Part shown: positions 33,784-42,516 of the stretch, piece after piece | Layout of the letters: every line of letters starts with the position of its first letter | How positions within the stretch are numbered: the first letter of the stretch is position 1 | Translations under genes and position numbers: made by a program | Notes under the pieces: model-generated | The model's input: only the letters and a program-made list of their open reading frames with translations | Databases searched by the model: none | What the model was told of the DNA's origin: nothing | Assembly: GCF_000308215.1 (NCBI RefSeq) | Contig: NZ_CAJE01000013.1 | Location: 62,001-126,000 of the forward strand | Length of the DNA: 64,000 nt | Direction of reading: 5' to 3' | Source: Methanomassiliicoccus luminyensis B10 | Lineage (GTDB): Archaea; Thermoplasmatota; Thermoplasmata; Methanomassiliicoccales; Methanomassiliicoccaceae

Positions 33784-34248
33784 TCACAGCATCTTGTCGA
33801 TGAGGGCGTTTATCCTCTCGCCCCGGTACCCCAGGGACCCGTGGGTCTTGAGGTCCTTCTTCACGGCCTCGTACCCCTGCTTTGGGGGGTGCAGCCGGAA
33901 CAGCGGCTTCACGTCCTTCAGCTCGGAGTACTTCACCTCATCCTTCACCACGCTCTGGGCGAACGCGTCCACCGAAGGGTACGAGGAGTTCGCTCCCACG
34001 TACGCGTCGTCGATGGGCTTGTCCCCCATGAGGCGGCCGCGGGTCCTAATCATCTTGGCGAGGGTCTCGTCCGAAACCTCTCCCCAGGTGATGAAGTCCT
34101 TGGCCTTCTGGAGCATGCCTTTCATGACATCGTTCTCAGGTATCACCACGCAGTGGTTCACGCGGGTGAGGCGGAGCATGCACATGGTGTCCTCGATGTC
34201 CTTGTTGATCTTCCTGTGTCCGCGAACCCTGATTACCGCGAATGCCAT
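33784..34248 (-). CDS. rpl30: Ribosomal protein uL30
   Basis: 154 residues, the long archaeal/eukaryotic form with the ferredoxin-like fold (M-A-F-A-V-I-R-V-R-G start) and a C-terminal extension of about 90 residues. The start at 34248 keeps the usual N-terminus; an earlier GTG gives only three more residues. It sits between uS5 and uL15. Confidence 0.96.
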   Translation of the reverse strand: MAFAVIRVRGHRKINKDIEDTMCMLRLTRVNHCVVIPENDVMKGMLQKAKDFITWGEVSDETLAKMIRTRGRLMGDKPIDDAYVGANSSYPSVDAFAQSVVKDEVKYSELKDVKPLFRLHPPKQGYEAVKKDLKTHGSLGYRGERINALIDKML

Positions 34249-34253
34249 CTCAA

Positions 34254-34949
34254 TCACGCTTCCTTCAGCGCTTCGGCGTCGCCCTCCACGGGCGCGCCGG
34301 CAACGTGGACCCTGGTGGGACCACTGATGATCCTGAGGCGCTTCTCCTGCTCCTCCGTTACTCTCAGCTCAGAGGTGCGCTTGAGGGCGTCGAAGGTGGC
34401 CAGGGCGTAGTTGACGGTGGTCTTGGTGTGCCCGCGGGCGAAGCCCCAGGAGTCCTTGACCCCGGCCAGGCTGACGATGCTCTTGGCAACGTCGCCGATG
34501 GCCAGCCCGATGCCGCGGGGGGCTGGTCGGAGGGTCACTTCCACGGACCCGCACTTGCCCACCACAGCCATGGGGAGCGAGTGAGCTTGACCGCACCCGC
34601 ATTCCCAGGAGCCGCAACCCCTCTTGATCTCGATCATTTCCAGCTTGGCATTGTCGATCGCCTTGCGTATGGTCGGGCCGACCTCCTTTCCCTTGGCGCG
34701 GCCGAGGCCGACGAACCCGTCGCCGTTGCCGACCGCGCAGGTGACCGCAAAGCGCACCCTGCGGCCGGAGTCGGTCATCCTCTGGACCATGTTGAGGTCG
34801 ATGACCTCGTCCTTCAGCTCGGGGAGGAGGATGTCGACTATCTCGGGCTCCCTCAGGGGGAGCTTGGTGGCCAGGGCCTGGCTCATGGTGGTGACCTCAC
34901 CGCTCAGGACCATCTTGCCCAGCCTAGTTTTCGGAACCCATTCTGCCAT
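34254..34949 (-). CDS. rps5: Ribosomal protein uS5
   Basis: 231 residues, archaeal form: double-stranded-RNA-binding-like N-terminal domain with G-N-G-D-G-F-V-G-L-G-x-A-K and the C-terminal S5 fold. It contributes to mRNA-entry helicase function and decoding accuracy in the small subunit. The ATG at 34949, two bases after the uL18 stop, is chosen over a longer non-conserved frame. Confidence 0.96.
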   Translation of the reverse strand: MAEWVPKTRLGKMVLSGEVTTMSQALATKLPLREPEIVDILLPELKDEVIDLNMVQRMTDSGRRVRFAVTCAVGNGDGFVGLGRAKGKEVGPTIRKAIDNAKLEMIEIKRGCGSWECGCGQAHSLPMAVVGKCGSVEVTLRPAPRGIGLAIGDVAKSIVSLAGVKDSWGFARGHTKTTVNYALATFDALKRTSELRVTEEQEKRLRIISGPTRVHVAGAPVEGDAEALKEA

Positions 34950-34950
34950 C

Positions 34951-35451
34951 TTACTCAGCCTCCATCCGGCTCTTGACGTCCTCAATCATCTTCTCGATAT
35001 TCCCGTCGATGTGCTGGCCCTTGAGCCTGGCCTCGGCAGGGATGACATCCTCGCCGTGGGGTATCTCAATGCCCGCATCGAGCATGCCCTTCAGGGCGGC
35101 GAAGACATTGGAGCCCTTCGCCGGCACCTTCTGGCCTATATCCAGCACCGCTTCCTCGACCCCGCTCTTGGCGGCCCTCTTGCCGGCCAAGTAGCCGGTG
35201 AGGTAGGCGGCGGGCAGGTTCCCGGTCGCGGCGGTCCATCCGAGCTCGGGGAGCTCCTTGGAGGTGGCCGCGGCCAGGATCTGGTCGCCCTTCTCGTCGT
35301 AGGCGATGAACTGGACGTTCGCGTTCTTGAGCGACAGGCGCACTACCGCCCTCGGGACCCGAGAGCGGAGCAGGCGCTGCCTGTATCTGTAGTCGGTCCT
35401 TCCCTCCCTTCTCCTGCGGAAGGGTACTCTGTACCTTGGTCCCGTTGCCAT
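34951..35451 (-). CDS. rpl18: Ribosomal protein uL18
   Basis: 166 residues; 5S rRNA-binding protein of the large subunit. The archaeal-type N-terminus (M-A-T-G-P-R-Y-R-V-P-F-R-R-R-R-E-G) and the Y-L-T-G-Y-L-A-G-K segment are clear. Start shares one base with the eL19 stop (TAATG). Confidence 0.96.
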   Translation of the reverse strand: MATGPRYRVPFRRRREGRTDYRYRQRLLRSRVPRAVVRLSLKNANVQFIAYDEKGDQILAAATSKELPELGWTAATGNLPAAYLTGYLAGKRAAKSGVEEAVLDIGQKVPAKGSNVFAALKGMLDAGIEIPHGEDVIPAEARLKGQHIDGNIEKMIEDVKSRMEAE

Positions 35452-35912
35452 TACTGTCCCTCCTGCAGGTGCCCGTCGGCCTTGAGGTGCGAGACCAGGT
35501 GGGCGCGGTTCTTGAACACGCCGCCCTTGGCCTTCATGTAGAACTCCCGGTAGACCGTCTTGGAGATCTTGCCGGAGTCGCGCAGCTCCCGCAGCTCGGA
35601 GCGGATGGGGCGTATGGTCTGGATCCAGTCCCTCTTGGTGGGGGACCTGGCGCCGGCCCTTCCCTTCCTGCTGCCGGGCCCGCGCTGCCTTCCCTTCCTG
35701 CGCTGGGCGAGGTTGTGCCTGGTCCGGCCGCGAGAGATGCCCTGCTTGGGCGCCGCCCTTATGGTGCCGGACTCTATAGCTGTGCGGATGTCCGCCCTGG
35801 TGATGGCGTCGGCGAGGTCCTCGATCCGGTTGGGGTCGATCCACACGCGGTTCTGACCGCATCCCAGGATCTCGGCCGCCATACGCTTCTGGTTCTTAAG
35901 GTCCATTTTCAT
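35451..35912 (-). CDS. rpl19e: Ribosomal protein eL19
   Basis: 153 residues, very basic and helical (R-M-A-A-E-I-L-G-C-G near the start; R-R-K-G-R-Q-R-G-P-G-S-R-K-G in the middle). Archaeal/eukaryotic only; it bridges the subunits. ATG at 35912 overlaps the eL32 stop as ATGA; a second ATG two codons in is possible. Confidence 0.96.
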   Translation of the reverse strand: MKMDLKNQKRMAAEILGCGQNRVWIDPNRIEDLADAITRADIRTAIESGTIRAAPKQGISRGRTRHNLAQRRKGRQRGPGSRKGRAGARSPTKRDWIQTIRPIRSELRELRDSGKISKTVYREFYMKAKGGVFKNRAHLVSHLKADGHLQEGQ

Positions 35913-36643
35913 CCCGTCCTGTTCAAGACACGAATGCCCAGCTCGTCGGCCTTCTTCTCGATGACCTGCCTCTTCTTGAACCCGACGCTGCTGCCGATCC
36001 TGACGGCCTGCACCTTGGGGTCCACGGAGTCGAGCTGGTCGGCGTTGAACACCATGACCTCCTGGAACCCGGAGGGGTGCAGCCCGCGGACCTGCTTCGG
36101 TCCGCGATATCCGATGCTCACGACGTTCGGCCTGTACTGAACGTGGCGGCGCATCTTGCTGTGCATGCCGCGGGGGCGCCTCCACTTCTCGCCCAGGCGG
36201 GGGAAGCGGAACCACTCCTGCCTGAGGAAGGCGATGCGGTCATGGCTCATGTCGTACCTGAGGGCCAGGAGCTTCTTGGTATCGGCATCCAGCTCGGGCT
36301 TCTTCTTCACCACGTAGCCGCCCTCTTCCACGACCTCGGCCGCAGGCTCCACTATCTCGACCTCGGCCTTCTCCTTCTTGGCCTTGGCCAGCTTCTTCCC
36401 CTCGGCGGGGACGATGGCCGTCTCCCCGGTGTCCTTCAGAAGGGACTTCCAGGTGGAGACGGTCTTCGGCCCGACGCCGCTGAGTTCCTCCTGGATCTTC
36501 TTGGATTGGGACCTGTCGGCGAGAGCCGCTTTCAGCTGGGGCAGGGACTCGATGCCCATGTCCTTGAGCTGGGCGGTGAACTCCGCCTTGTAGTTGGGAA
36601 GGTCCTCCAGCTGGTCGATCTGTTCCTTCTTGGCCTTGCTCAT
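35909..36643 (-). CDS. rpl32e: Ribosomal protein eL32 with N-terminal helix-hairpin-helix extension
   Basis: 244 residues. The eL32 domain occupies about the last 130 residues (F-x-R-Q-E-W-F-R-F-P-R-L-G). It is preceded by an extension of about 110 residues with a helix-hairpin-helix-like segment (L-S-G-V-G-P-K-T-V) and an acidic/Lys linker. Similar extensions are known in some euryarchaeal groups. The extension could bind rRNA or DNA. Confidence 0.96.
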   Translation of the reverse strand: MSKAKKEQIDQLEDLPNYKAEFTAQLKDMGIESLPQLKAALADRSQSKKIQEELSGVGPKTVSTWKSLLKDTGETAIVPAEGKKLAKAKKEKAEVEIVEPAAEVVEEGGYVVKKKPELDADTKKLLALRYDMSHDRIAFLRQEWFRFPRLGEKWRRPRGMHSKMRRHVQYRPNVVSIGYRGPKQVRGLHPSGFQEVMVFNADQLDSVDPKVQAVRIGSSVGFKKRQVIEKKADELGIRVLNRTG

Positions 36644-37191
36644 TGGCTCACCTTCTTGGCTTTGGTGGTGATGTATATGCCGTCCTGGAACACCCTGGGA
36701 TCGTATCCCCAGATGTGGGTCGCCCTCTCGATGTTGGCGGCGGTCTGGCTCACGGCCTCGATGTCGATGCCGGTGAGGGACACCTCATTGCCCTTCACCT
36801 GGATCTTGGTGTCGCCCATGATCTTGGCCACGCGGGGGGCCCTCTCACCGAGGAAGTTCTCGATGAGGAACTTGTCTCCCTTCACGGCGGTCTTCATGGG
36901 GAAGTGGGAGTAGACGATCTTCATCTCGTACTCGAACCCCACGGTCACGCCCTCTATCATGTTATTGATGTGCGCAGCGAAGGTGCCTACCATGGCCTTG
37001 TCCTTCACGCGGGGGAGCTCGCAGCTCACCACCACGTGGTCGCCGTCCTTGGACACCTTGGTCTTGGGATTGTAGAAGTCCCTGACCAGGGTACCCTTGG
37101 GGCCTTTGACGGTGACCTTGCTGCCTTCGACGGTGACTGTGACCTTCTCGGGTATGGCCACCTTCTCTTCGATCAGTCCGCTAAGTGTCAT
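36640..37191 (-). CDS. rpl6: Ribosomal protein uL6
   Basis: 183 residues from ATG 37191 (a longer upstream frame is non-conserved). Two tandem L6 beta-folds; the conserved G-Y-D-P-R-V-F-Q-D-G-I-Y lies near the C-terminus. It sits near the sarcin-ricin loop of the large subunit. Overlaps eL32 by 4 nt. Confidence 0.97.
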   Translation of the reverse strand: MTLSGLIEEKVAIPEKVTVTVEGSKVTVKGPKGTLVRDFYNPKTKVSKDGDHVVVSCELPRVKDKAMVGTFAAHINNMIEGVTVGFEYEMKIVYSHFPMKTAVKGDKFLIENFLGERAPRVAKIMGDTKIQVKGNEVSLTGIDIEAVSQTAANIERATHIWGYDPRVFQDGIYITTKAKKVSQ

Positions 37192-37201
37192 CTCGTTCCC
37201 C

Positions 37202-37591
37202 TCAGTACACGTAGGCCAGAAGCTTTCCGCCCACCCCAAGCTCCTTGGCCTTGGCATGGCTCACGACGCCCTCGGTGGTCGTCAGTATGAGCACTCCGAA
37301 GTCCTGAGCGGGTAGGTATCTGGATTCGAACTTCTCCAGATCATTCTTCTGAACCGAGTATCTCGGCTTTATCACGCCGCAATCGTTTATCTTGCCCTGT
37401 ATCCTTACCTTGAACACGCCGGCCTTTCCGTCCTCGACGAACTCGAACTGGTTGATGTAGCCGTATTCCTGCATGACCTTGAGCACGCGTCCGATGAGCT
37501 TCGAGGACGGGCGGATCATGCATTCGTTCTTGCCGACTGAGGCCGCGTTCTTGATGGTCGACATGGCGTCGTTAAGTGGGTCGCTCTGCAT
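37202..37591 (-). CDS. rps8: Ribosomal protein uS8
   Basis: 129 residues, typical archaeal length ([13 protein letters not shown] start; T-T-E-G-V-V-S-H-x-x-A C-terminal motif). It binds the central domain of 16S rRNA early in assembly and can repress its own operon in several organisms. Confidence 0.97.
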   Translation of the reverse strand: MQSDPLNDAMSTIKNAASVGKNECMIRPSSKLIGRVLKVMQEYGYINQFEFVEDGKAGVFKVRIQGKINDCGVIKPRYSVQKNDLEKFESRYLPAQDFGVLILTTTEGVVSHAKAKELGVGGKLLAYVY

Positions 37592-37600
37592 GTCATCACC

Positions 37601-37747
37601 TCAGCTGTACTTCTTGAATCCTATCTCTGGTGCGATCTCACGGAAGCACTGCCGGCAGACGTGCATGCCATAGCGGCGCACGATCCCCCGCTTCCTTCCG
37701 CAGCGCAGGCAGCCCTTCTTCCTTCCGAACTCCTTCTTTGTCTTCAC
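37601..37747 (-). CDS. rps14: Ribosomal protein uS14, zinc-binding form
   Basis: Only 48 residues, so easily overlooked. It starts at GTG, overlapping the uL5 stop as GTGA, and reads [10 protein letters not shown], then [23 protein letters not shown] and ends G-F-K-K-Y-S. The two CxxC pairs hold zinc. Place and length match archaeal uS14 between uL5 and uS8. Confidence 0.95.
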   Translation of the reverse strand: MKTKKEFGRKKGCLRCGRKRGIVRRYGMHVCRQCFREIAPEIGFKKYS

Positions 37748-38256
37748 TCGACCACCTCGACGTTGTAGCGCTCCTTCATGAAGCCGATGGCCTCAGCCCT
37801 GGTCATGCGGTGCTCCTTAGGGACGGTCTTGGCCATGATGCGTCTCTTGGCCACTCTGTAACCGGGCCTCTTGAAGACCACGTTGACATCCATGCCGAAT
37901 ATGCCGATCTCGGGGTCGTACTTCATGCCCTCGAAGTCAGTGTAGTCGGAGATCCCGAAGGACAGGTTGCCCTGCGGGTCGAAGGAGTAGGAAGCTACCC
38001 TGTTATCGCGGATCGCCAGGGCCTTCCTGAGGAACCCCTCGGCGGTCTCGCCCCTCAGGGTGACCTTGCAGCCGATCGGCATGCCATGCCTGACCCCCAG
38101 GTCCCTGTTGGTGACCTTGGCGGTGGTGATGACAGGCTTCTGCTTCGCCACCATGCTCAAGACCTTCTGGGCCTTGTTCAGGCGCTCGCCGGCCTCGCCG
38201 ACGCCGATGTTGATGACGACCTTCTCGATGCGGGGTGCCCGCATGATGTCGCTCAT
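37744..38256 (-). CDS. rpl5: Ribosomal protein uL5
   Basis: 170 residues from ATG 38256, overlapping the eS4 stop by 4 nt (ATGA). 5S rRNA-binding protein of the central protuberance; the N-terminus ([16 protein letters not shown]) is highly typical. The upstream extension of the frame is an artefact. Confidence 0.97.
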   Translation of the reverse strand: MSDIMRAPRIEKVVINIGVGEAGERLNKAQKVLSMVAKQKPVITTAKVTNRDLGVRHGMPIGCKVTLRGETAEGFLRKALAIRDNRVASYSFDPQGNLSFGISDYTDFEGMKYDPEIGIFGMDVNVVFKRPGYRVAKRRIMAKTVPKEHRMTRAEAIGFMKERYNVEVVE

Positions 38257-38963
38257 ATGGCAGCCTCCTCGGGCAGCTCGACCTCGGAGCCCTTGGCACC
38301 GACGACGAACACATTGCTCTTGATGGTGGAGGTGCCGTTGGTGAACTTCACCAGGTTGTCGGCGGAGAGGCGGGTCACGGTGTACTCGTCGACCGTGGCG
38401 GTCTCGCCCACGTGGGAACCGGAGGTGATCAGGGCCATGCTGCCCTTGTCCAGCCTGTAAACGTCCAGTATCTTCTGGGAAGGGACCTCGATCTTGAGCA
38501 CGTCCCCGGTCTTGTACCCGTCCTTCTCCACCAGGATGTTCCTGCCGTCGTGGAGGTTGAGCTGGGTCTTGCCGCCGGGCACGGTGGTCTTGTCCTCGAT
38601 CCGGCACAGCTTCCAGGAGGCCTTGGCCCCGGGGACCTGGACCAGCTGGAGCTTGCCCCTCCGGTCCATGACCACGCGGTAGTGGGTGTCGATCTTGGGC
38701 AGGGACAGCACGTCCATGAGGCCGAGGCCCTGCTTCAGGTTGGTGGCGACCTTGCCGTCCACCAGTACCAGCTTGTCGTGCAGCATCTGCCTGACCTCCT
38801 GGGCCGTCTGGCACAGGTGCAGCAGGTCGCGAAGCACCACGTTGACCGGGATGCTCTCCTCGATGGCGTGAGCGCCGGGGGAGGGCTTGGTGATCCAGGC
38901 CGAGGTCTTCCTCTTGACCGGCCAGCTGCGGGGCGCGGTCAGTCTCTTCATTTCGTTGCTCAT
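38253..38963 (-). CDS. rps4e: Ribosomal protein eS4
   Basis: 236 residues: N-terminal basic segment, S4-like RNA-binding domain (about 40-105), central eS4 domain and a C-terminal KOW motif. Archaeal/eukaryotic-specific small-subunit protein. Overlaps uL24 upstream by 4 nt. Confidence 0.97.
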   Translation of the reverse strand: MSNEMKRLTAPRSWPVKRKTSAWITKPSPGAHAIEESIPVNVVLRDLLHLCQTAQEVRQMLHDKLVLVDGKVATNLKQGLGLMDVLSLPKIDTHYRVVMDRRGKLQLVQVPGAKASWKLCRIEDKTTVPGGKTQLNLHDGRNILVEKDGYKTGDVLKIEVPSQKILDVYRLDKGSMALITSGSHVGETATVDEYTVTRLSADNLVKFTNGTSTIKSNVFVVGAKGSEVELPEEAAI

Positions 38964-39337
38964 TGTGAAACCTCCTTGGCCTTGGTGAGCTTATCCTTCC
39001 GCTTGCCGTCGGAAAGGTCCAGCTTCATTATCATGACCTTGGACGCGTGCACGGGTCTGGCCACCTGGGTCCCGTCCGCCTTGGCGGTGGTGACGCCCTC
39101 GACCACGACCCTACCGGTCTTGGTGATGACCTCGGTGACCCTGCCTTCGACACCGTTGATGTCCTCGTCACCGCGCATGACCTTCACGGTGTCCCCCTTT
39201 ATGACCTGAGTGGACCGCACCTTGTACTCCTTGCGCAGGTCGTCGCTCAAGTGGGAGGCCACCATCTTCCTCCGGACGTGGACGGGAGCGTTGTAGAAGG
39301 CCTTTCTCTGCTTCCTTGCTTTCTTGCTCTCTACCAT
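38960..39337 (-). CDS. rpl24: Ribosomal protein uL24
   Basis: 125 residues with a KOW motif (V-I-K-G-D-T-V-K-V-M-R-G) and the archaeal N-terminus K-A-R-K-Q-R-K-A-F-Y-N-A-P. It is one of the first proteins to bind 23S rRNA and lies at the peptide tunnel exit. Confidence 0.97.
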   Translation of the reverse strand: MVESKKARKQRKAFYNAPVHVRRKMVASHLSDDLRKEYKVRSTQVIKGDTVKVMRGDEDINGVEGRVTEVITKTGRVVVEGVTTAKADGTQVARPVHASKVMIMKLDLSDGKRKDKLTKAKEVSQ

Positions 39338-39347
39338 TTTCTCACCT

Positions 39348-39746
39348 TCAGATGATCGTCGAGGCGGTCGCCGCTATGCGGGGCCACCTCTCCGCCGCTT
39401 CCCTCGCCACAGGTCCCTTTATGTCCGTCCCCTTGGTCTCGCCCTCTTCGGTGGTGATCACCGCGGCGTTGTCCTCGAAAGAGACCATGACCCCGTCAGC
39501 GCGCCTGAACGGCCTGCGCTGGCGGACCACGATCGCGTAAACGACCTGCCGCCTCATCTCCGGGGTGCCCTTTTTCACGGACGCGATCACTATGTCCCCA
39601 ACACCGGCGCTGGGGTACCGGCGGTTGGTGCCGTGGTACCCGGGCACGGTGATGATCGCGATCGTCTTGGCTCCCGTGTTGTCGATAACGTTGAGCACGG
39701 TCCCCGTGTGGACACCGCGCGTCTGTCTGCCAGCGACTCCCTTCAT
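39348..39746 (-). CDS. rpl14: Ribosomal protein uL14
   Basis: 132 residues from ATG 39746. Five-stranded barrel with the conserved D-N-T-G-A-K and V-V-R-Q-R-R-P-F-R-R segments; it lies at the subunit interface. Upstream in-frame codons belong to the uS17 gene on a different frame and are excluded. Confidence 0.97.
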   Translation of the reverse strand: MKGVAGRQTRGVHTGTVLNVIDNTGAKTIAIITVPGYHGTNRRYPSAGVGDIVIASVKKGTPEMRRQVVYAIVVRQRRPFRRADGVMVSFEDNAAVITTEEGETKGTDIKGPVAREAAERWPRIAATASTII

Positions 39747-39751
39747 CACGT

Positions 39752-40081
39752 TCACCTCTTCTCGACGATCACGAAGGAGACGGTCTTGCTCAGCGGGCGG
39801 CATTCCATGATAGTAACCTGGTCGCCGGCCTTCACTCCCAAGCAGGGAGGGTTGTGCACTGAGTAGTGGCTCGTCCTCTTCTCGTATCTCTCGTACTTCT
39901 GCTGATATTTCAGGTAGTTCTTCTCGACCACCGCGGTCTTGTCCATCTTAGTGGAGATGACCACTCCCTCGATGGTCTGACCCTTCACCGAAAGCTCCCC
40001 GTGGAAGGGGCAGTGCTTATCGGTGCAGGTGGTCTCGGGAACTTTAACATCGATTCCGATATCCTTGACTTCGTTAGCCAT
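39752..40081 (-). CDS. rps17: Ribosomal protein uS17
   Basis: 109 residues (M-A-N-E-V-K-D start) with the archaeal N-terminal C-T-D-x-x-C-P-F-H-G segment and OB-fold ending V-T-I-M-E-C-R-P-L-S-K-T. Primary 16S rRNA binder. Located between rnp1 and uL14, the standard order. Confidence 0.96.
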   Translation of the reverse strand: MANEVKDIGIDVKVPETTCTDKHCPFHGELSVKGQTIEGVVISTKMDKTAVVEKNYLKYQQKYERYEKRTSHYSVHNPPCLGVKAGDQVTIMECRPLSKTVSFVIVEKR

Positions 40082-40086
40082 TGGGA

Positions 40087-40353
40087 TCACCTAATCTTCT
40101 TAATCCGATCCTCAGGTCGGTGCTGGATCTCCGAACCATGAATTAGGACCATTTCGCCCTGGTATGTGAACATGAACTCGTGGTAGGGCTTGGGCACGGT
40201 GACCTCGCGGTCCCCCTTGCGTATGACGAAGGTGTTCTTGGTCTCATCCTTCACTACCCCGCTGAAGTCCTCGCTCCCCCGGGTGGTCGAATGGACCTGA
40301 ACCTCCAAGCCTATGAGTTCCGAGCGCATGAAATCCCTCTTGTTCACGTTCAT
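40087..40353 (-). CDS. rnp1: RNase P protein component 1 (Rpp29/Pop4)
   Basis: 88 residues, Sm-like barrel (L-I-G-L-E-V-Q-V, G-V-V-x-D-E-T-K-N-T-F-V-I). It binds the RNase P RNA specificity side with Rpp21 during tRNA 5' maturation. Its place inside the ribosomal operon is characteristic of euryarchaea. It overlaps the eIF1-like gene by 4 nt. Confidence 0.95.
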   Translation of the reverse strand: MNVNKRDFMRSELIGLEVQVHSTTRGSEDFSGVVKDETKNTFVIRKGDREVTVPKPYHEFMFTYQGEMVLIHGSEIQHRPEDRIKKIR

Positions 40354-40649
40354 CTAACATCCGTCTTGAAGCCCATCTGTTCGAGGACCTCTTTGACCTT
40401 CTTCTTGTGGTCGCCCTGCAGCTCGATGCGGCCTTCTTTGGCCGTACCTCCGGCAGCGCACTTGCTTTTCAATTTCTTGGCCAGGTCGTCCATGTCGATG
40501 TCGTTCTCGTCGATCCCTTCGACCACGGTGACGATCTTGCCATAGCGCCTGCTGTCGGTGCTGATCCTTACGGTCTGCTGCTCACGGGCGATCTCTTCGC
40601 ACATGCACAGCTCTTTGGGCAGTCCACATACCGGACAGATCTCAGCCAT
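40350..40649 (-). CDS. Translation initiation factor eIF1/SUI1
   Basis: 99 residues: an N-terminal small zinc-knuckle-like stretch (C-P-V-C-x6-C-x-C) precedes the SUI1 fold (G-K-I-V-T-V-V-E-G-I-D, G-G-T-A-K-E-G-R-I-E-L-Q-G-D-H). It promotes start-codon fidelity on the small subunit. Overlaps uL29 by one base (TAATG). Confidence 0.95.
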   Translation of the reverse strand: MAEICPVCGLPKELCMCEEIAREQQTVRISTDSRRYGKIVTVVEGIDENDIDMDDLAKKLKSKCAAGGTAKEGRIELQGDHKKKVKEVLEQMGFKTDVR

Positions 40650-40852
40650 TAGTGCTTCTCCTCCTCCTTCTGGATGGTCTCGATCCTAGCGATGTTCGTC
40701 CTGAGGGCCCTGATCTTCCCGGGGTTGGTGGGAGCGCCGCCCATGGCGGCGGTCCCCCTCTCGTGCATGAGCTCGTCGCGGAGCTCGCGCAGCTTCTTGG
40801 CGCGGTCCTCGACGGGCATCTCCCTGATCTCCGAGGTCCTGAGAAGGGCCAT
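40649..40852 (-). CDS. rpl29: Ribosomal protein uL29
   Basis: 67 residues, two-helix hairpin (K-K-L-R-E-L-R-D-E-L-M-H-E-R; R-A-L-R-T-N-I-A-R-I). Surface protein near the tunnel exit. Overlaps the uS3 stop by one base. Confidence 0.96.
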   Translation of the reverse strand: MALLRTSEIREMPVEDRAKKLRELRDELMHERGTAAMGGAPTNPGKIRALRTNIARIETIQKEEEKH

Positions 40853-41592
40853 TACTGCTCACCCTCCTTGGCCTCGGTGATCTCGGGCTCGGCTTCCTCA
40901 GCGGGCGCCTCCTCGACGGGTTTCGTCTCCACCGGCGAGAAGTCATCCTTCTTCTCCATCATGGGAGCGAGGTCAGGGAACTTCTCGACCGCTTCCGCCG
41001 GAGCGGTGACGTCGATCTCGTCAGGCAGCTTGGCGGTAGGGCGCATGATCTCGACGGTGACGCCGATGACGCCGGGCTTGAGCTTCGCCACGGCGTAGCC
41101 CTTGTCGACGTCCTTCAGCTTGGGCTCGCCGCAGAACTTGATGTAGCCCTCCTTGAACTTCTCGGTCCTGTGCCTCTGCCCAGTGAGCTTGCCGGCTATG
41201 ATGATGTGGCAGCCCCTGGCGCCGTTGTCCATGACCCTCCTGATGGTGGAGTGCCCGGCGCGGCGGAAGTGCCAGCCCCTCTCCAGGGCGAAGGCCAGCT
41301 TCTCGGCCATGATCTGGGCGTTGAGGTTGGGGTTCTCTACTTCCTGGACCTCCACCTGGGGGTTGTCGAACTTGAAATCCTCCTCGATGGCGCGGGTCAG
41401 GTTCTTGATTGCGGCACCGCGGCGGCCGATGACGATCCCGGGGCGCTCGGTGACGAGCGTGACCCTGGTCCCCATGGGGGTCCTCTGCACGTCCAATCCG
41501 CCGAACCCAGCTCTGGTCACTTCCTTCATAAGGTATTCCTTGAGGAGGACCCGCCGGGTGTTCTCGGCGATGAACTTCCTTTCGCTTGCCAT
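40852..41592 (-). CDS. rps3: Ribosomal protein uS3
   Basis: 246 residues: KH domain (G-I-V-I-G-R-R-G-A-A-I) in the first half, S3 C-terminal domain after, and a long acidic tail (about 205-246, rich in E and A) common in archaea. It helps unwind mRNA at the entry tunnel. Confidence 0.97.
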   Translation of the reverse strand: MASERKFIAENTRRVLLKEYLMKEVTRAGFGGLDVQRTPMGTRVTLVTERPGIVIGRRGAAIKNLTRAIEEDFKFDNPQVEVQEVENPNLNAQIMAEKLAFALERGWHFRRAGHSTIRRVMDNGARGCHIIIAGKLTGQRHRTEKFKEGYIKFCGEPKLKDVDKGYAVAKLKPGVIGVTVEIMRPTAKLPDEIDVTAPAEAVEKFPDLAPMMEKKDDFSPVETKPVEEAPAEEAEPEITEAKEGEQ

Positions 41593-41593
41593 A

Positions 41594-42040
41594 TTACTGT
41601 ACCTCCTCTAGGATGACCTCGATGTTCACCGTCTGCTGGTTCCATTGGGTGCTCCTGCCGTAGGCGCGGGGCATGTACCCGGGGATGACGCGTCCCAGGT
41701 TGGCGGTGATGACCTTGACCTTCATGTTCTCGGAGTCAAGGCCCTTGTACTCGGCGTTATGCTTGGCGCTCTCGATGACCTTGAGGATCGCTTCCGCCGA
41801 CTTCTTGGGGTAGCGGCCAGGTCCGACGCCGGGCTTGTGCGCCACGCCCGTGTTATAGCGGGCGAAGGGCACCGGCCTCTTGGCATCTATGACCTCCTCG
41901 AGCATCTTGATGGCCATGGAGACCTTGCGGCCTCTCAGCATGCGGCACACCTCGCGGGAGTCCTTGGGGGAGATGGGCATCTCCTTCCCGATGGCCCTGG
42001 AGGTCTTGTCCGGATCAGTGTATTGAGTGTATCCAGCCAT
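41594..42040 (-). CDS. rpl22: Ribosomal protein uL22
   Basis: 148 residues with the extended archaeal beta-hairpin that lines the exit tunnel (Y-M-P-R-A-Y-G-R-S-T near the C-terminus). The start M-A-G-Y-T-Q-Y fits; 9 nt after the uS19 stop. Confidence 0.97.
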   Translation of the reverse strand: MAGYTQYTDPDKTSRAIGKEMPISPKDSREVCRMLRGRKVSMAIKMLEEVIDAKRPVPFARYNTGVAHKPGVGPGRYPKKSAEAILKVIESAKHNAEYKGLDSENMKVKVITANLGRVIPGYMPRAYGRSTQWNQQTVNIEVILEEVQ

Positions 42041-42049
42041 GTTACCACC

Positions 42050-42511
42050 TTACTTAAGCGGCAGGAACTTGGAACCCCTGGTGGCACCGACGCCCGGTCC
42101 AGAGTGCTTCACTTCGTGCCTGGTCATGCTGAACTCCCCGGTGAAGTGCCCGATCATCTCGGGCTTGATCTCGAACTCGAAGAACTCCTTCCCGTTGTAT
42201 ACGGCGACCCTCTTCCCTACGAACTGGGGGATTATGGGCACATCGCGGCGGTGGGTCCTGACGACCTCCTTCTTGCCGGCCTTGATGGTCTCGAAGGCGG
42301 TCTTCTGCTCGTCGTTCATCCCGCGGGTAAGCGTCCTTCTGGTCCTGCTCGGGAGCAAGGTGACCATCTCGTCGAAGGGCATCTCCAGCAGCTCCTCCAT
42401 GGTGAAGCCGCGGAAGGTGAACTCCTTCTTCCTGCGGGCGGTTATGCCGCCCTTCTTCTTCCGCTGCTTCCTTCTCGCGGCCTTCTGGCCGCCAATCTTC
42501 TCCTTTGCCAT
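42050..42511 (-). CDS. rps19: Ribosomal protein uS19
   Basis: 153 residues; archaeal N-terminal basic extension (about 1-32), then the S19 fold with V-A-V-Y-N-G-K-E-F and G-H-F-T-G-E-F. It sits in the small-subunit head beside the A-site tRNA. Confidence 0.97.
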   Translation of the reverse strand: MAKEKIGGQKAARRKQRKKKGGITARRKKEFTFRGFTMEELLEMPFDEMVTLLPSRTRRTLTRGMNDEQKTAFETIKAGKKEVVRTHRRDVPIIPQFVGKRVAVYNGKEFFEFEIKPEMIGHFTGEFSMTRHEVKHSGPGVGATRGSKFLPLK

Positions 42512-42516
42512 CTAGA